Shown here one piece after another: positions 47,401-54,434 of a stretch of 64,000 nt of DNA (within the stretch, counting starts at the first letter, position 1; every line of letters begins with the position of its first letter). Both the position numbers and the translations under genes were made by a program. Where the stretch lies: the NCBI RefSeq assembly GCF_001544535.1, contig NZ_FCON02000024.1:21238-85237 (forward strand). The letters run 5' to 3'. Below the pieces are notes generated by a model that was given only the letters and a program-made list of their open reading frames with translations, searched no databases and had not been told where the DNA came from. The DNA is from Caballeronia choica. GTDB lineage: Bacteria; Pseudomonadota; Gammaproteobacteria; Burkholderiales; Burkholderiaceae.

Positions 47401-48998
47401 GAATACGAGCGGATGAACACGTTGTCGCTGCCGATGGCGGCGGCGATCAGCGCCGGGTTGGTCACGACGCTGCCATCCTGCAACGTGAGGGACGTGACCG
47501 TGCCGCCCGCTCCCGGCGTGATCGCGGTGACCTGGACGCTGGCGGGAACGGCCTGCGTGACGACGACGTCGCTCAGCGTTTGCCCCGGCGCGGGCGTGGC
47601 GGTCACGGTTTCGGTGTGCACGAAATTCGGCCCGCTGACCGTCTCGCCCTCGGTCATATTGACGCTCTGTGTCAGCGTGACGACCGTCGGATGCACGACG
47701 AGATCGTGCAACGTTGCCTCGACCAGCGTCGGATCGGTCGTCGGATTGTCGAGTTCGTCATTGCCGAACTGGAGGCCGCCGCGCGCCTGGATCGTGAGGT
47801 CGGGGCTGCCATTGGAAAAGGCAGTGTCGGCGAGGTCGCTCAGGCGTGCCGTGACCTGTACCGAGATGGCCGGCTGACCCTGCGACACGCTCGCAAAAGG
47901 CAGTTCCAGGACCACGAGCTGGTCGCCAGCGCGCAGGCCGAAGGTCGCCGCGTTGACGACGACCGGATTGCCGCTCGCGTCCTTGGCGAGCGGGTGAGTG
48001 GCGTGGCCGTTTGCGTCGAAAGTCACGACAAAGGCCGTGACGGACTGACCCAGATACGAAGCGGAAACGAACGACACGCCATCGTTGCCGTCCTTGCCGG
48101 TTGCCGGCACCAGCAGGTCGATGTAGGGCGCATAGCCGACTTGCGTCGATGCGTTGGTCAGCGAAACATCGAACGTGAATGAGTTGCCGAGCAGGACGTT
48201 GTCTGTCGCGGCGGACAGACTCGTGGTCGGACTCGCGTTCGCCAGCAAGCCGTCGAAGTGGGTGAGCGCGTCCGCGCTCAGGGCGATCGGCTTGTCGAGC
48301 GGGCCGCTGGTGACTTCGAGCGTCCAGTCGCCACCGTAGGCCGCGCTGCCCGTGTTGTTGCTCGACGCGCCGACCGTCGCGCCCGTGATGCTCGCCAGTT
48401 CCTGGACCAGCGTCTTGCCCGCGACACCCGCGCCGACATCGCACCCATACAGTTCGATGTCGGCGTCCTTGGTCAGGCCGCTGCGCCATGCGCCCAGCGC
48501 GCCGGCCATCTGCATGAGGTTGCCGCTCGTGTACGTCTGGTTGCCCAGCGTGAACTGACCGGAGGCGCCGTGCGAGAAGATCTGGATCGAATCGGCCTTG
48601 CCCATTGTCGCAAGCGCCGCGTTAATCGCAGATACGGCGTCCTGGTTTGGATCAATGACCAGGACTCTGGTGGTGGCGGGCAGTTGCGCCAGCAACTCGT
48701 TGCGGTTCTCGACGCGGCTATCCAGCACGACCAGATTGTGGGCAGGGGCGGGCGGCGATGCGGAGGGCGCGGAAGGGGCGGAAGCGGCGGGCGCTACGGA
48801 ACGGGTGGAAGGCGCGACGCGTGCGTCCGCGGTGGCCGCGTGTTCCGCCGTGCCGGCGGCGTGCGCCGGATCGGCGTGATGCTGGTCCACTGCAACGGCG
48901 GCGGCTCCGTCGAACAGGATACGTGGCTCCAAAGCCAGCGCATGGCGGTGCGGTCTCAAGCAGCCTGGTCCCTCGGATGGTCGGGCTTTGCTCTGCAT
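38226..48998 (-). CDS. Giant repetitive surface/adhesin-like protein (LEPR motif, DUF4347-like, DUF11-like and VCBS repeats)
   Basis: A ~3,590-residue protein. Residues 23-34 (LEPRILFDGAAA) are the N-terminal LEPR-XLL-type motif of giant exported proteins, and there is no classical signal peptide. Residues ~88-250 match DUF4347 (VVLDSRVENRNELLAQL, QIFSHGASGQFTLG, ELYGCDVG). From ~255 to ~1,870 run DUF11-like bacterial Ig-type modules (DTVEYDITISNGS, NDYSLQVTLQNGL), then an SdrD-B-like segment at ~1,880-1,950 (GTLWDD ... TTTDANGQYHFG), then nine VCBS-type repeats at ~2,137-3,350. I see no RTX nonapeptides. The frame overlaps the TolC start by 185 nt; the true C-terminus may be near 38431. The role is probably adhesion or biofilm. 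Confidence 0.88.
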   Translation of the reverse strand: MQSKARPSEGPGCLRPHRHALALEPRILFDGAAAVAVDQHHADPAHAAGTAEHAATADARVAPSTRSVAPAASAPSAPSASPPAPAHNLVVLDSRVENRNELLAQLPATTRVLVIDPNQDAVSAINAALATMGKADSIQIFSHGASGQFTLGNQTYTSGNLMQMAGALGAWRSGLTKDADIELYGCDVGAGVAGKTLVQELASITGATVGASSNNTGSAAYGGDWTLEVTSGPLDKPIALSADALTHFDGLLANASPTTSLSAATDNVLLGNSFTFDVSLTNASTQVGYAPYIDLLVPATGKDGNDGVSFVSASYLGQSVTAFVVTFDANGHATHPLAKDASGNPVVVNAATFGLRAGDQLVVLELPFASVSQGQPAISVQVTARLSDLADTAFSNGSPDLTIQARGGLQFGNDELDNPTTDPTLVEATLHDLVVHPTVVTLTQSVNMTEGETVSGPNFVHTETVTATPAPGQTLSDVVVTQAVPASVQVTAITPGAGGTVTSLTLQDGSVVTNPALIAAAIGSDNVFIRSYSVGYATLAAPQSTVVSFYVPETGATGLPVIDPVSGSPVTITFGTASGSGEWVPLDPRDLTPPATEIPFSGTGDGTGTTFVAKAVTLEKQVVEQTDTGHTGLSPGDTLAYTLNIAISDFFAAGQTVLGQGQFVITDRLSDGQTLTGTPSLTITLGGVAHTIAVLTTHTVNADGTTTLTFDIGTSLRNASGQQIGGLNGDLAFDNVLQGATSAAITYNALIDQRYATTYAQSEINEGDSLGNNATVTTSLLVDSLNLTGGTVSDQSSTTSTIPTDAVDIQLLTVNGAAPPASGELNPGDVVTFSMRYDLVTGDYEQMKLTAYLPLPLLNAAGVPWTQGTGVGQWSFGPGNTNPGALVSVADGTGNSLVFNFGSFATSALGGSTIQVQFTLRVGDQPYADQRSLDVLAQSSQVTTIAHQPLISSDVAVIVSVAEPTLAIRQGVVASSEGTITGTTGTWNPPGSGGVPFAGAITDINAVNGDVSGIDAGDTLRLATAIENTGGGGAFDVSTSVTLPAGLQFAGGSLAASGLSVFRGDGTQLLAGVDYSVSGNVITFLDAGNVATLLPGRSGTAADTSGANLVVIAYDTTVGASIPAASTLQTTATLTRYASVNNGTDFTPTDLTDTAREQVASPTVSVQYAGGSLDNADSSAAHTTGSDLVIGESMQYDIVVTLPEGSTQNLRLDDLIPAGLRLDTSFNGGLGYQVITTTAGSAALGANFNGSVSVASLAALSGTLGGDGAGARWTFTASNATADNVTGNNSFVIRVQLVASDVIGNQAGVTLANPGRIVFSDPDADTPNGAAPVDRTVAQSGAAPTITIREPTLVITQATATDPGLGVDQGDTVEYDITISNGSAASDFNAFDISFLDALPAELTNVALLGVTYQGGATNNGGADFELAGSQLRTASGANIDVAKGGSITIRVAGTVVPAAASEVSFNNTATAQWTSLDGTVGGTANPVGERTGVDGTLGSGVVNDYRATSTLTVPVAQAVIVSRVGGLSDTPAASPTNAPDESVTVGEVVRYRVVALLSEGATNDYSLQVTLQNGLGFINDGTTRIVFISNDGVTTDITNLITGGVLNVAGNQTSAQAVPITPDLSGAAPTGVLNPADITVTTDANGNSIITFHLGNLVNQDNDPDREGVSLEFNARVLNQASNVSGARLTATVVDRSGTTNLSTAQTVREDIVEPTFTGMAKQVYSFNPTSGTAGLGTADVDISFTQSGTSPAYDVVLTDNFPTASNYAFDHLVINGTSFSAAQLAGIGVTVDVTNGLRVTFDKLDAGSQVSVFYSANAPDSAPIATTNATLTWTSLPDSFTTWGGSAVGVAGSANGERTGSGVAPDTYVRTAGAGLGVISGTLWDDTASATASATPDGPGLAVQPVTLTWAGVDGNLATTADNLVYTTTTDANGQYHFGVLPLGTYQIQAPTGTLSYPEPVGTLAIRIDSDAATPLGTVGITLANGGTASANAGYVEQNDAPVNHLPATAPSGLEDTTFGVAGVTISDVDAGNGTLQVTLSVLHGTLSLSGLPSGVTQSGANTAALTLTGNLTGLNAALANLRYLGQANYNGADTLTINTNDRGNFGDHDGNGIPGQLSDALIAVDTLPITVIAVNDAPVAVNDTASATEAGGTLNSQVGVDPTGNVLSNDTDVDIATNGDALRVVSVTNQNGATLSLPNIGATSIAGLFGTLTLGAAGGYQYTVDNNNPAVEALRLSGQTLSEHFTYLVFDTFNARSTGTLTVTIHGANDTPVGVNDTGSATEAGGVLNGTAGSDATGNVLTNDTDVDSVANGETKQVTGITNQLEGVVNSPLVPVTAGTTSGTGTSIAGTFGTLKIGADGTYRYVVDNNNAAVQQLVPADAPLVDIFSYRVTDAGGLSDLAELRIQVRGANDNPVASDDQATAIAGAAALGVNPLNPSGNVITVASRPGTLTQPGGNGIDTDVDHTDQPNTLLKVNGVRTGLESAGGGLAAVAAGTTSVSGTALAGSFGTLHIGADGTYTYDVDSNNAAVRALAPGATLTETFTYQIVDTSGLTDRAQLVITVVGVNDPPLAQNDIALAVEAGGVSNATPGVDPAGNVLANDSDPDRDTISVTAVRTGAEAGTGTAGTLGQSLQGQFGTLTLNPNGSYAYVVNNASAAVQALRLPTDQLVERFTYTIADSHGATDPAELDIVISGRNDAPVAQDDQATAVEAGGTNNGTPGIDPTGNVLANDTDVDAGDTKTLDGVRNGGALIGGGFATVAGPTSIAGLFGTLTVAPDGTYTYTVDNSLPVVQRLIPGRSLVEVFTYRMHDAAGASDTAQLTVRIQGAWDAPVATNDFAIAVANNGTRGSFNPTGNVLTNDSDVDADDRLDGTGAKVGAIDSDAPLVTVIGGSTNANGRLLFGQFGDLVIGADGSYFYRVDAANPTLIALGPLQTVNDVFTYQISDEGGLTATATLTIIVRGRNDAPVGHTDAATAIEAGGVNNTAPGLDPSGNVLANDTDAEGDALHVDAIRTGGLAAGAGGTAGAVGSVLQGAYGALTLNADGTWHYTVDNDLPAVQALRTSGQTLQDVFTYTVGDVFDARGAAELRITIEGQNDTPGATNDAATAIEAGGANNRTPGQDGLGNVLTNDTDVDSVANGETKEVVEVSNETGQSALAGAQLAGRYGELTVNADGTYDYVVDNANATVQALRTRDDTLTEIFVYRMRDAAGAQATASLTILIRGADDAPVARDDSNVASDQSPAPQASGNVLSNDTDVDANDHLNVAGVRSGEEAGTGTAGTVGQPLAGRYGTLVLNANGTYTYQVDLSNPQVLAASGLGQVLHDPFTYTVRDDAGETDQAQLTIALDIASPYIPPSGGSYFGPDTSAQSVAPLNPALNPAVFVTPEVEQDALRSLVSSREADGSQIGWPLDPGSIDAPVGQGLGFVPGQFVGRIVEASQRQSAFDRAWIFGRPGRTSLSADGLLSDPSIFAPLPENLTGGLRPLVEKTTAQSFLMQLREAASRMPPALQSSEDPSNASFRTRTGYAETPGTGPECHDRMHDAHARRLLITPAAADDARGSPPARRRRSGLDVQCAGTGHRADHVL
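38935..42588 (-). repeat. Nine VCBS/cadherin-like coding repeats
   Basis: Units begin with an NDAPVAxxD-like core followed by A(T/V)EAGG and PxGNVLxNDTDVD. They start near 42588, 42187, 41760, 41288, 40898, 40505, 40098, 39706 and 39315, spaced 380-472 bp (~130 residues). Units 4, 5, 7 and 8 are the most alike; units 3, 6 and 9 lack the EAGG motif. Homology at DNA level makes the copy number liable to change by recombination. Confidence 0.85.
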
Positions 48999-49450
48999 TT
49001 CGGTTGCCGTTTTTGAACTGATGCCGCAACTAACATCTGTTTCCGCACTACGATGCCGCGCTCGATATCAATATATATTAACTTACGGAAGAATATGTAT
49101 TGGATTTTCTCATCCTGACAGTTAATGCAGGGTGCGCCGCGAAACCGCGCATTGTTTCGATATTCGAAATCGAGCTGTCTTTGTAAAGGCTTGATTAAAT
49201 TTGGGAGTTTTCCGGCCATGTCCGCATTTTGTCCATGGCCGGGTTTCTGATTACCTCATCCATAGCCGCACCCCAATATGCAGAAGAATGCATACTCGCC
49301 GAGACTCTTTTAGTGTTCGAAGCGCAATCCGTTTAAACGCGAGATATTGGCCGCTGTTTAAAAATGTTGTTACTCACCGCGAGTTACATAGAATACAGGT
49401 ATTACGCGGCGTTCGACGGGTGCCTTGCTTCAGAGTCTTGGGAGAATGCG
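48999..49450. promoter_or_regulatory. AT-rich divergent promoter region of the giant gene
   Basis: 452 bp between the giant gene (minus) and a lipoprotein gene (plus). Bases ~49055-49120 are strikingly AT-rich compared with the surroundings, including tcaatatatattaa at 49068-49081. This suits a promoter bound by H-NS/MvaT-like silencers. No gene is seen. The giant gene's ATG has no obvious Shine-Dalgarno. Confidence 0.5.
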
Positions 49451-49849
49451 ATGCGTCGTATCAACGGTTGTCTTTTTATCGTGCTTTTGTTGTCCGGGTG
49501 TCTTTCCATACCGCCTGAGCAAACTGCATCGGTTCCGACTCCCGTTTGCAACAGCCCGAAGCAGTGCGAGGCGATGTGGGCGGCTGCTCAAGCGTGGGTC
49601 TCGCTCGTGGGAAAAATGCAGCTTTCGGAACAGTCGCCTGATTCGATCACGACCTTCCGTCGCACACCGGGCGATCCCACGACGATGACGGGAACCGTCA
49701 TCAAGCGTGCGCGACCGGATGGCTACTATGAACTCGTCGCCCAGTTCGACTGCGAGAGCCAGAGTCCGTCCTGCGCGAAGCTCCGGGAAAGCGGAGTGGC
49801 GTTGTTCAACACCATGGTCTCGGCGGCCGGTCAAGCCGCCGGGGTGTGA
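49451..49849 (+). CDS. Small outer-membrane-type lipoprotein, unknown function
   Basis: A 132-residue lipoprotein with signal MRRINGCLFIVLLLSGC; the lipobox LLSGC gives a mature N-terminal Cys17. The start at 49451 follows GGGAG, and the extension to 49364 is rejected. The mature part has four Cys (CNSPKQCE, and FDCESQSPSCAK), likely two disulfides, and begins with a Pro/Thr-rich linker. The order SPKQCEAMWAAAQAWVS and LREGSVALFN-type ending resemble small uncharacterised Burkholderia lipoproteins. It is divergent from the giant surface protein; a link is possible but unproven. Confidence 0.75.
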   Translation: MRRINGCLFIVLLLSGCLSIPPEQTASVPTPVCNSPKQCEAMWAAAQAWVSLVGKMQLSEQSPDSITTFRRTPGDPTTMTGTVIKRARPDGYYELVAQFDCESQSPSCAKLRESGVALFNTMVSAAGQAAGV

Positions 49850-50039
49850 TTACGGTCGGATTGCCGCGCCGGATCGACAAGCACTTTCATTTTCTGGCCA
49901 GCGCGAAGCGCTTCGAAACCCGAACGCTTTCGAGCGGAACGGTTTCCACCCAGCCCGTGGTGGTGTGCGTGCACGCTAGGTCGCGTAGACAGGTGTATCG
50001 GGTTTTACAGGCGTATCAGCAAGGTTCACATTTCGGCGA

Positions 50040-50954
50040 CTAACTCATACGCGTCAAAGCGACGATAAAGTCAAGGAACACCTTTGTCTTGGCCGGCACA
50101 TGGTGTCGCGACGGATGGTACGCATAGAGCGGAAAGCGCTCATCCGGCCAGTCTTCGAAAAGCTTGACGAGCCGCCCTTCCCGAATCAGAGGCTCGGCTC
50201 CAAGCAGGAGCATCTGCGCAATGCCGGAGCCGGCCAGACATGCATTGAGCAGCGCACTCGGATCATTCACTGTCAGCCGTCCGTTCGTTTCGACAACCAG
50301 CCTTTTGCGCTTGCGATGAAACTCCCATGGAAACGGCTTTCCAGTTTCCGGGTTCCTGAATTCGAGACACCTGTGCACACCACGACCCAGTTCTTGAGGC
50401 TCCGCTGGCTGCCCCCGGCGAGCAAGGTACGAAGGTGCTGCGACGGTGACGACCGCGGTATCCAGAAGCTTTCGCGCGACCAGGCTGGATGAGCGCGGTT
50501 CGCCGAATCGCAAGGCCAGATCGAAGCCGTCCATGATGAGGTCGCCGAGGTGATCTCTTGCAATGAACTCCAGTTCAAGTTCGGGATGCGCATCCATGAA
50601 TTCGTCAAGCCTGCCGCCCAGAATGATTCGCGAAAAAACGGGATCGAGATTGATTCGCAGCTTCCCTCGGACGGTCGCGGCGCCTCCTCTTGCGGCCGCG
50701 GCCGCTTCCTCCATTCCCCTCAGGTGCGGCATGACCTGCTCGTAGAACCGTCGACCCTCTTCAGTAAGGGAAACGGCGCGAGTCGTCCGGTTGAAGAGCC
50801 GAATTTTCAGCCGGGTTTCGAGTCGTGCGATCGCCCGGCTAACGCCAGGTGGCGACATACCCAACAGTTCCGATGCGGCTGCGAACGTCCCCGTATCGAC
50901 GACGGCAGCAAACACGCTGATACCGCTGGAAAGATTTTCGCTGGACGATCTCAT
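50040..50954 (-). CDS. LysR-family transcriptional regulator
   Basis: A 304-residue LysR regulator. The winged helix is at ~8-68 (VFAAVVDTGTFAAASELLGMSPPGVSRAIARLE, RLFNRTTRAVSLTEEG), followed by the effector domain (KLRINLDPVFSRIILGGRLDEF). The start at ATG 50954 gives the usual short lead; a 34-residue extension is rejected. It is divergent from an NmrA-like gene, with a palindrome ATGTCA-N9-TGACAT between them. It most likely represses itself and controls that neighbour, as in many LysR/oxidoreductase pairs. Confidence 0.92.
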   Translation of the reverse strand: MRSSSENLSSGISVFAAVVDTGTFAAASELLGMSPPGVSRAIARLETRLKIRLFNRTTRAVSLTEEGRRFYEQVMPHLRGMEEAAAAARGGAATVRGKLRINLDPVFSRIILGGRLDEFMDAHPELELEFIARDHLGDLIMDGFDLALRFGEPRSSSLVARKLLDTAVVTVAAPSYLARRGQPAEPQELGRGVHRCLEFRNPETGKPFPWEFHRKRKRLVVETNGRLTVNDPSALLNACLAGSGIAQMLLLGAEPLIREGRLVKLFEDWPDERFPLYAYHPSRHHVPAKTKVFLDFIVALTRMS

Positions 50955-51088
50955 AGGTGCTGCATCCTGGTCATTCAAATGGTCTGGCGACCTTCGGTCG
51001 AACGCCGACACAGCACGCAGGGACTGCGCCGATCGGCCGCCGCGATCGAAGGACACGCCGTCCGCTCCCAGAACGGTTTAGTAACTAT

Positions 51089-51118
51089 ATGTCATCTAAA
51101 TAGTGACATTCATGTCAT
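51089..51118. promoter_or_regulatory. Operator-like palindrome between LysR and NmrA-like genes
   Basis: ATGTCA (51089-51094), 9-nt AT-rich spacer, TGACAT (51104-51109): a perfect 21-bp dyad. A third ATGTCAT copy lies at 51112-51118. It is 135 bp from the LysR ATG and 124 bp from the NmrA-like ATG. The size and AT-rich centre fit a LysR recognition site. Confidence 0.7.
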
Positions 51119-51232
51119 TTAGTTTCTTGTCGCGTTCACCCACAATTCATCCCGTCAGCACGTTTCGACTTCGACCACCCCAAGCGCCGCACGCCGATGC
51201 GGCAGCAATCATTCAGACAAGGAAGCCAGATC

Positions 51233-52099
51233 ATGTACGCAATCACAGGCATTACCGGAAAGGTCGGCGGCGCCCTCGCGCAGACCCTGCTCTCTGCCAA
51301 TCAACCGGTGCGCGCCGTAGTGCGGGACCCCCGGCGCGCGCAGGCATGGGCCGAGCGTGGCTGCGAAGTGATGGCGGCCAACCTGGACGACGCGGCGTCG
51401 CTCGCCGCCGCGTTCGAAGGCGTCGCTGGCGTCTTCATCCTGCCGCCGTCCGAATTCGATCCGTTGCCGGGCTTTCCGGAGGCGCGCGCCGTCATCGACG
51501 CCGTCAGGACAGCGCTCGAATCATCGCGTCCCGGCAAGGTCGTCTGTCTTTCGACGATAGGCGCGCAGGCAACCCAATCCAACCTGCTGAGTCAGCGCAC
51601 GCTGATGGAACAGGCGCTCAGTGAACTGCCGATGCCAGTCACGTTCCTGCGTCCCGGCTGGTTCATGGAGAACGCTGCATGGGACGTCGGTCCTGCGCGC
51701 GACGAAGGGGTCGTCCGCAGTTTCCTGCAACCGCTCGACAAAGCCGTGCCGATGGTCGCAACGGCGGATGTCGGGCGCGTTGCCGGGCAACTGCTGCAGG
51801 AGACCTGGAGCGGCAAGCGCGTGGTGGAACTGGAAGGGCCGCAACGCGTGAGTCCGAACGAACTCGCAGCGGCGTTCGCCGAAATTCTCGGCCGCCCGGT
51901 TCGTGCCGAGGCCGTTCCGCGCGACACGTGGGGTGCATTGTTCATGGCGCAAGGCACGAAAGACCCCATGCCGCGCATCCGGATGCTCGATGGCTTCAAC
52001 GAGGGCTGGATCGACTTCGAAGGTAACCAGGCAACCGTGGTCAAGGGCCGGGTGGAACTGAAGACGGTACTTCGGGAGCTGGTGTCGCAAGCTGGCTGA
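51233..52099 (+). CDS. NmrA-like NAD(P)-binding protein
   Basis: A 288-residue Rossmann-fold protein of the NmrA/atypical SDR type. MYAITGITGKVGGALAQTLL is the N-terminal NAD(P)-binding motif (GxxGxxG). ANLDDAASLAAAFEGVAGVFILPP and PVTFLRPGWFMENA are family hallmarks. Such proteins are redox sensors or quinone/azo oxidoreductases (QOR2-like). The start at 51233 follows AAGGAAG. The divergent LysR is its likely regulator; the substrate is unknown. Confidence 0.88.
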   Translation: MYAITGITGKVGGALAQTLLSANQPVRAVVRDPRRAQAWAERGCEVMAANLDDAASLAAAFEGVAGVFILPPSEFDPLPGFPEARAVIDAVRTALESSRPGKVVCLSTIGAQATQSNLLSQRTLMEQALSELPMPVTFLRPGWFMENAAWDVGPARDEGVVRSFLQPLDKAVPMVATADVGRVAGQLLQETWSGKRVVELEGPQRVSPNELAAAFAEILGRPVRAEAVPRDTWGALFMAQGTKDPMPRIRMLDGFNEGWIDFEGNQATVVKGRVELKTVLRELVSQAG

Positions 52100-52332
52100 T
52101 TGGCTGATGCCGCCGGGGGCAGCGCTGCGCGAGCGGCGCGCCTGTTCCTGGCTGCCACGAAACACGGCTTATATCGAGACTTCACAAACGATCGGTCAGC
52201 TAATTCTGTGCTCATTTCGCGCGCGCATGATGCGTTGGACGGAAAGGCGGGACAGGGTCGCGAGAACGCGCAGGGCTGACAAGCCGCACGCGCCGCGAGG
52301 CCCGCCACGTGACTCAGAAAGGAAGATCGATC

Positions 52333-53934
52333 ATGACACGCTACAGCGAAACAGCAGGTCCGCTCTATGTCGATGCATTACTCGAACAACTGGGCATACG
52401 GTCTGATAAACCCGTACTGCGCTATCTCCATACCGACGTTACTGGCGGCGCGCTGCGTCGTTCGATCTTTCGCTACGCACGTGCGCTCGAGGCACTTGGT
52501 ATAGGCCGGGGCTGCCTCGTTGCGTTACTCGCTCCCAATTGTCCCGATGCCCTCGCGATCCGCTACGCGGCGAATCTTCTCGGTGCCGCGACGCTGTTCG
52601 CGCCGGCACTCGCGAACGTCGATCACCAAAGGGCGTTGCTTGCCAGGGTCCGGCCCACGCTGCTGGTCGTGTTCGCGGAAACCGTCGACCTTATCCCCGA
52701 TGGTGTGACTGCACGCATCGCGCTGGTGGGTTTCGGCGCTGATTCCCTAAGGCTCGACCGGCTTGCAACAGCACAAGCGGAGTTGCCTTTGCACACGCGT
52801 GCCATGCCCGATGACCTCGCGGTGATCGTATCGTCCGGTGGCACGACCGGCGTGCCGAAATGCAGCCGGCGATCGTTCGCCGGTTATTCGGCGATGGTCA
52901 GGGCGGAGCGGGCCGAAGGCAAGCGACAACTCGTCAATGGGGCACTTGCGTACATTTCGCAAGTCCTCGTCGACTCGACCTTGATGAGCGGAGGCACCGT
53001 CGTGCTCGACTGCCACTACGACGCTGCCGCGACGCTTTCGATGATCGAGTCGGAACGCATCACCGACTTGCTTCTCGTCGAGCCACAGCTTTTCGAAATG
53101 ATGGATCATCCGGACGCGCGCTGGCGCGATCTGTCGTCGTTGCGCTCGATTGCTCATATCGGCGGCTCGGCGCCCGCGGTTCTGCGACAACGCGCAATCA
53201 AGCGCTTTGGCCCGGTACTCAAGCATATGTATGGCGCGAGCGAGTCGGGTCTGGTCAGCGTGCTTGCGCCGCCCGGATACGAGGCGAACGCCAATCTGCC
53301 ATTCAGCGCGGGACGCATCGTGGATGGCGTCGAGGTACGCATTCGCCACGCGAACGGATTGCTCGCGGATGCAGGGGAAATCGGCAACATCGAGGTGAGG
53401 TCGCGTTCGGTGGCGCAGGGCTACTACAGGCAGCCGGAAGCGGAATCGCACAAGTTTCGCAACGGCTGGTGCCTGATGGGCGACACCGGCTTCATCGACG
53501 AAGACGGCAGCTTGCATGTTCTCGGGCGTGCGTCCGATGTCGCTGTGGTCGATGGCGCGCTTATCAGCCCGACGACGATAGAGGAAATTCTCTGCTGGCT
53601 GCCAGACGTGCGTTATGCCGCAGTGTTTGCACCGGGAAAAACTTCAGCGGGATACACGTGGAATGCGCTGGTTGAGCCATGGGCAGGCAGGCCCGTGGAA
53701 ATAGCGCGGTGCGCAAGTATTCTCGAATCCGCGTTTGGCGCGTCCGTTTCGAACCGGGTTCGCATCATCGCGGTAGATCGCGTGCCACAAACCGAACAGG
53801 GCAAAGTGGACCGCGCGGCGATCGAGGCTGTTCTTCAGGACGAGCCGCGGAGTAGATCGCGCTGTATCGAATTCGATCGGCATGAAAACCATGCGGCCCA
53901 GGCACCGGGCCTAAGTGCTCTTTATGCCGTCTGA
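52333..53934 (+). CDS. AMP-dependent acyl-CoA synthetase/ligase
   Basis: A 533-residue ANL-superfamily adenylate-forming enzyme. The P-loop reads VSSGGTTGVPKCSRRSF at ~167-183. YGASESG follows at ~306, the hinge motif GDTGFIDEDGSLHVLGRASD at ~392-410, and the C-terminal catalytic Lys lies in EQGKVDR. It would activate a carboxylic (probably fatty) acid to its CoA ester with ATP. The start at 52333 follows AAGGAAG; an upstream GTG is not needed. It heads the block of fatty-acid and PHA genes but is separated from ETF-QO by 500 bp, so it may have its own promoter. Confidence 0.88.
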   Translation: MTRYSETAGPLYVDALLEQLGIRSDKPVLRYLHTDVTGGALRRSIFRYARALEALGIGRGCLVALLAPNCPDALAIRYAANLLGAATLFAPALANVDHQRALLARVRPTLLVVFAETVDLIPDGVTARIALVGFGADSLRLDRLATAQAELPLHTRAMPDDLAVIVSSGGTTGVPKCSRRSFAGYSAMVRAERAEGKRQLVNGALAYISQVLVDSTLMSGGTVVLDCHYDAAATLSMIESERITDLLLVEPQLFEMMDHPDARWRDLSSLRSIAHIGGSAPAVLRQRAIKRFGPVLKHMYGASESGLVSVLAPPGYEANANLPFSAGRIVDGVEVRIRHANGLLADAGEIGNIEVRSRSVAQGYYRQPEAESHKFRNGWCLMGDTGFIDEDGSLHVLGRASDVAVVDGALISPTTIEEILCWLPDVRYAAVFAPGKTSAGYTWNALVEPWAGRPVEIARCASILESAFGASVSNRVRIIAVDRVPQTEQGKVDRAAIEAVLQDEPRSRSRCIEFDRHENHAAQAPGLSALYAV

Positions 53935-54434
53935 TGTTTTGCACTTCCACAGAAGCCCAAGCGCATCAAACGGTCGAAACACAACCCAATGCGCGTCGTC
54001 GGGCCGCTCCGACGCCACGCAACTCGCCAGATAGCCCGTTGGATTGACGCCCCTCGTAGCGGTCAAACCCGCCCGGTAATCGAATGAAGTGCTCGCATTC
54101 AGGCTGATGCGGCGCGCGCAATGGCGGGCGTCGTATCGCAGGAACGCCACGGGATTCCCATTCGAGCCGTGAAGAGCGGCAAGTTTTGTCAATGAAAGGG
54201 CAGGTTCGGATACCGGGAATCGAAGCACACGACGTTACGATTACCCTACCGAATCGCGCTGCGCGACAAAACCGTAAAACATCGCGGCGCGCAGACAAAT
54301 CCAGCAGGAGACACGAAATGCGCCATACCGCGCCGCTGAAAGACATTGCAAGAGTAGCCATGCCGCAGGGCATCAAAGACCGACGCGACGCGCTCGCGCT
54401 GGTCGCCGGCCCATTCTGAGCGAGCAGGCACATC
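53935..54434. other. Intergenic stretch upstream of ETF-QO
   Basis: 500 bp. A minus-strand frame of ~105 codons (53911-54228) and a plus-strand frame of ~77 codons (54186-54419) exist, but neither has a ribosome site or recognisable motif. No hairpin stands out. The promoter of the ETF-QO/PHA genes is probably near the right end. Confidence 0.4.

Noticed and set aside
40527-48182. Very long plus-strand open frames (1,153 and 1,381 codons) opposite the giant gene
   Set aside because: They are Arg/Ala/Val/Gly-rich mirror images of the repetitive adhesin-like gene in a GC-rich genome, without motifs. The minus-strand frame has clear domains.
54186-54419. 77-codon plus-strand frame before ETF-QO
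   Set aside because: No ribosome site, Arg/Lys-rich with random-looking composition and no motif.
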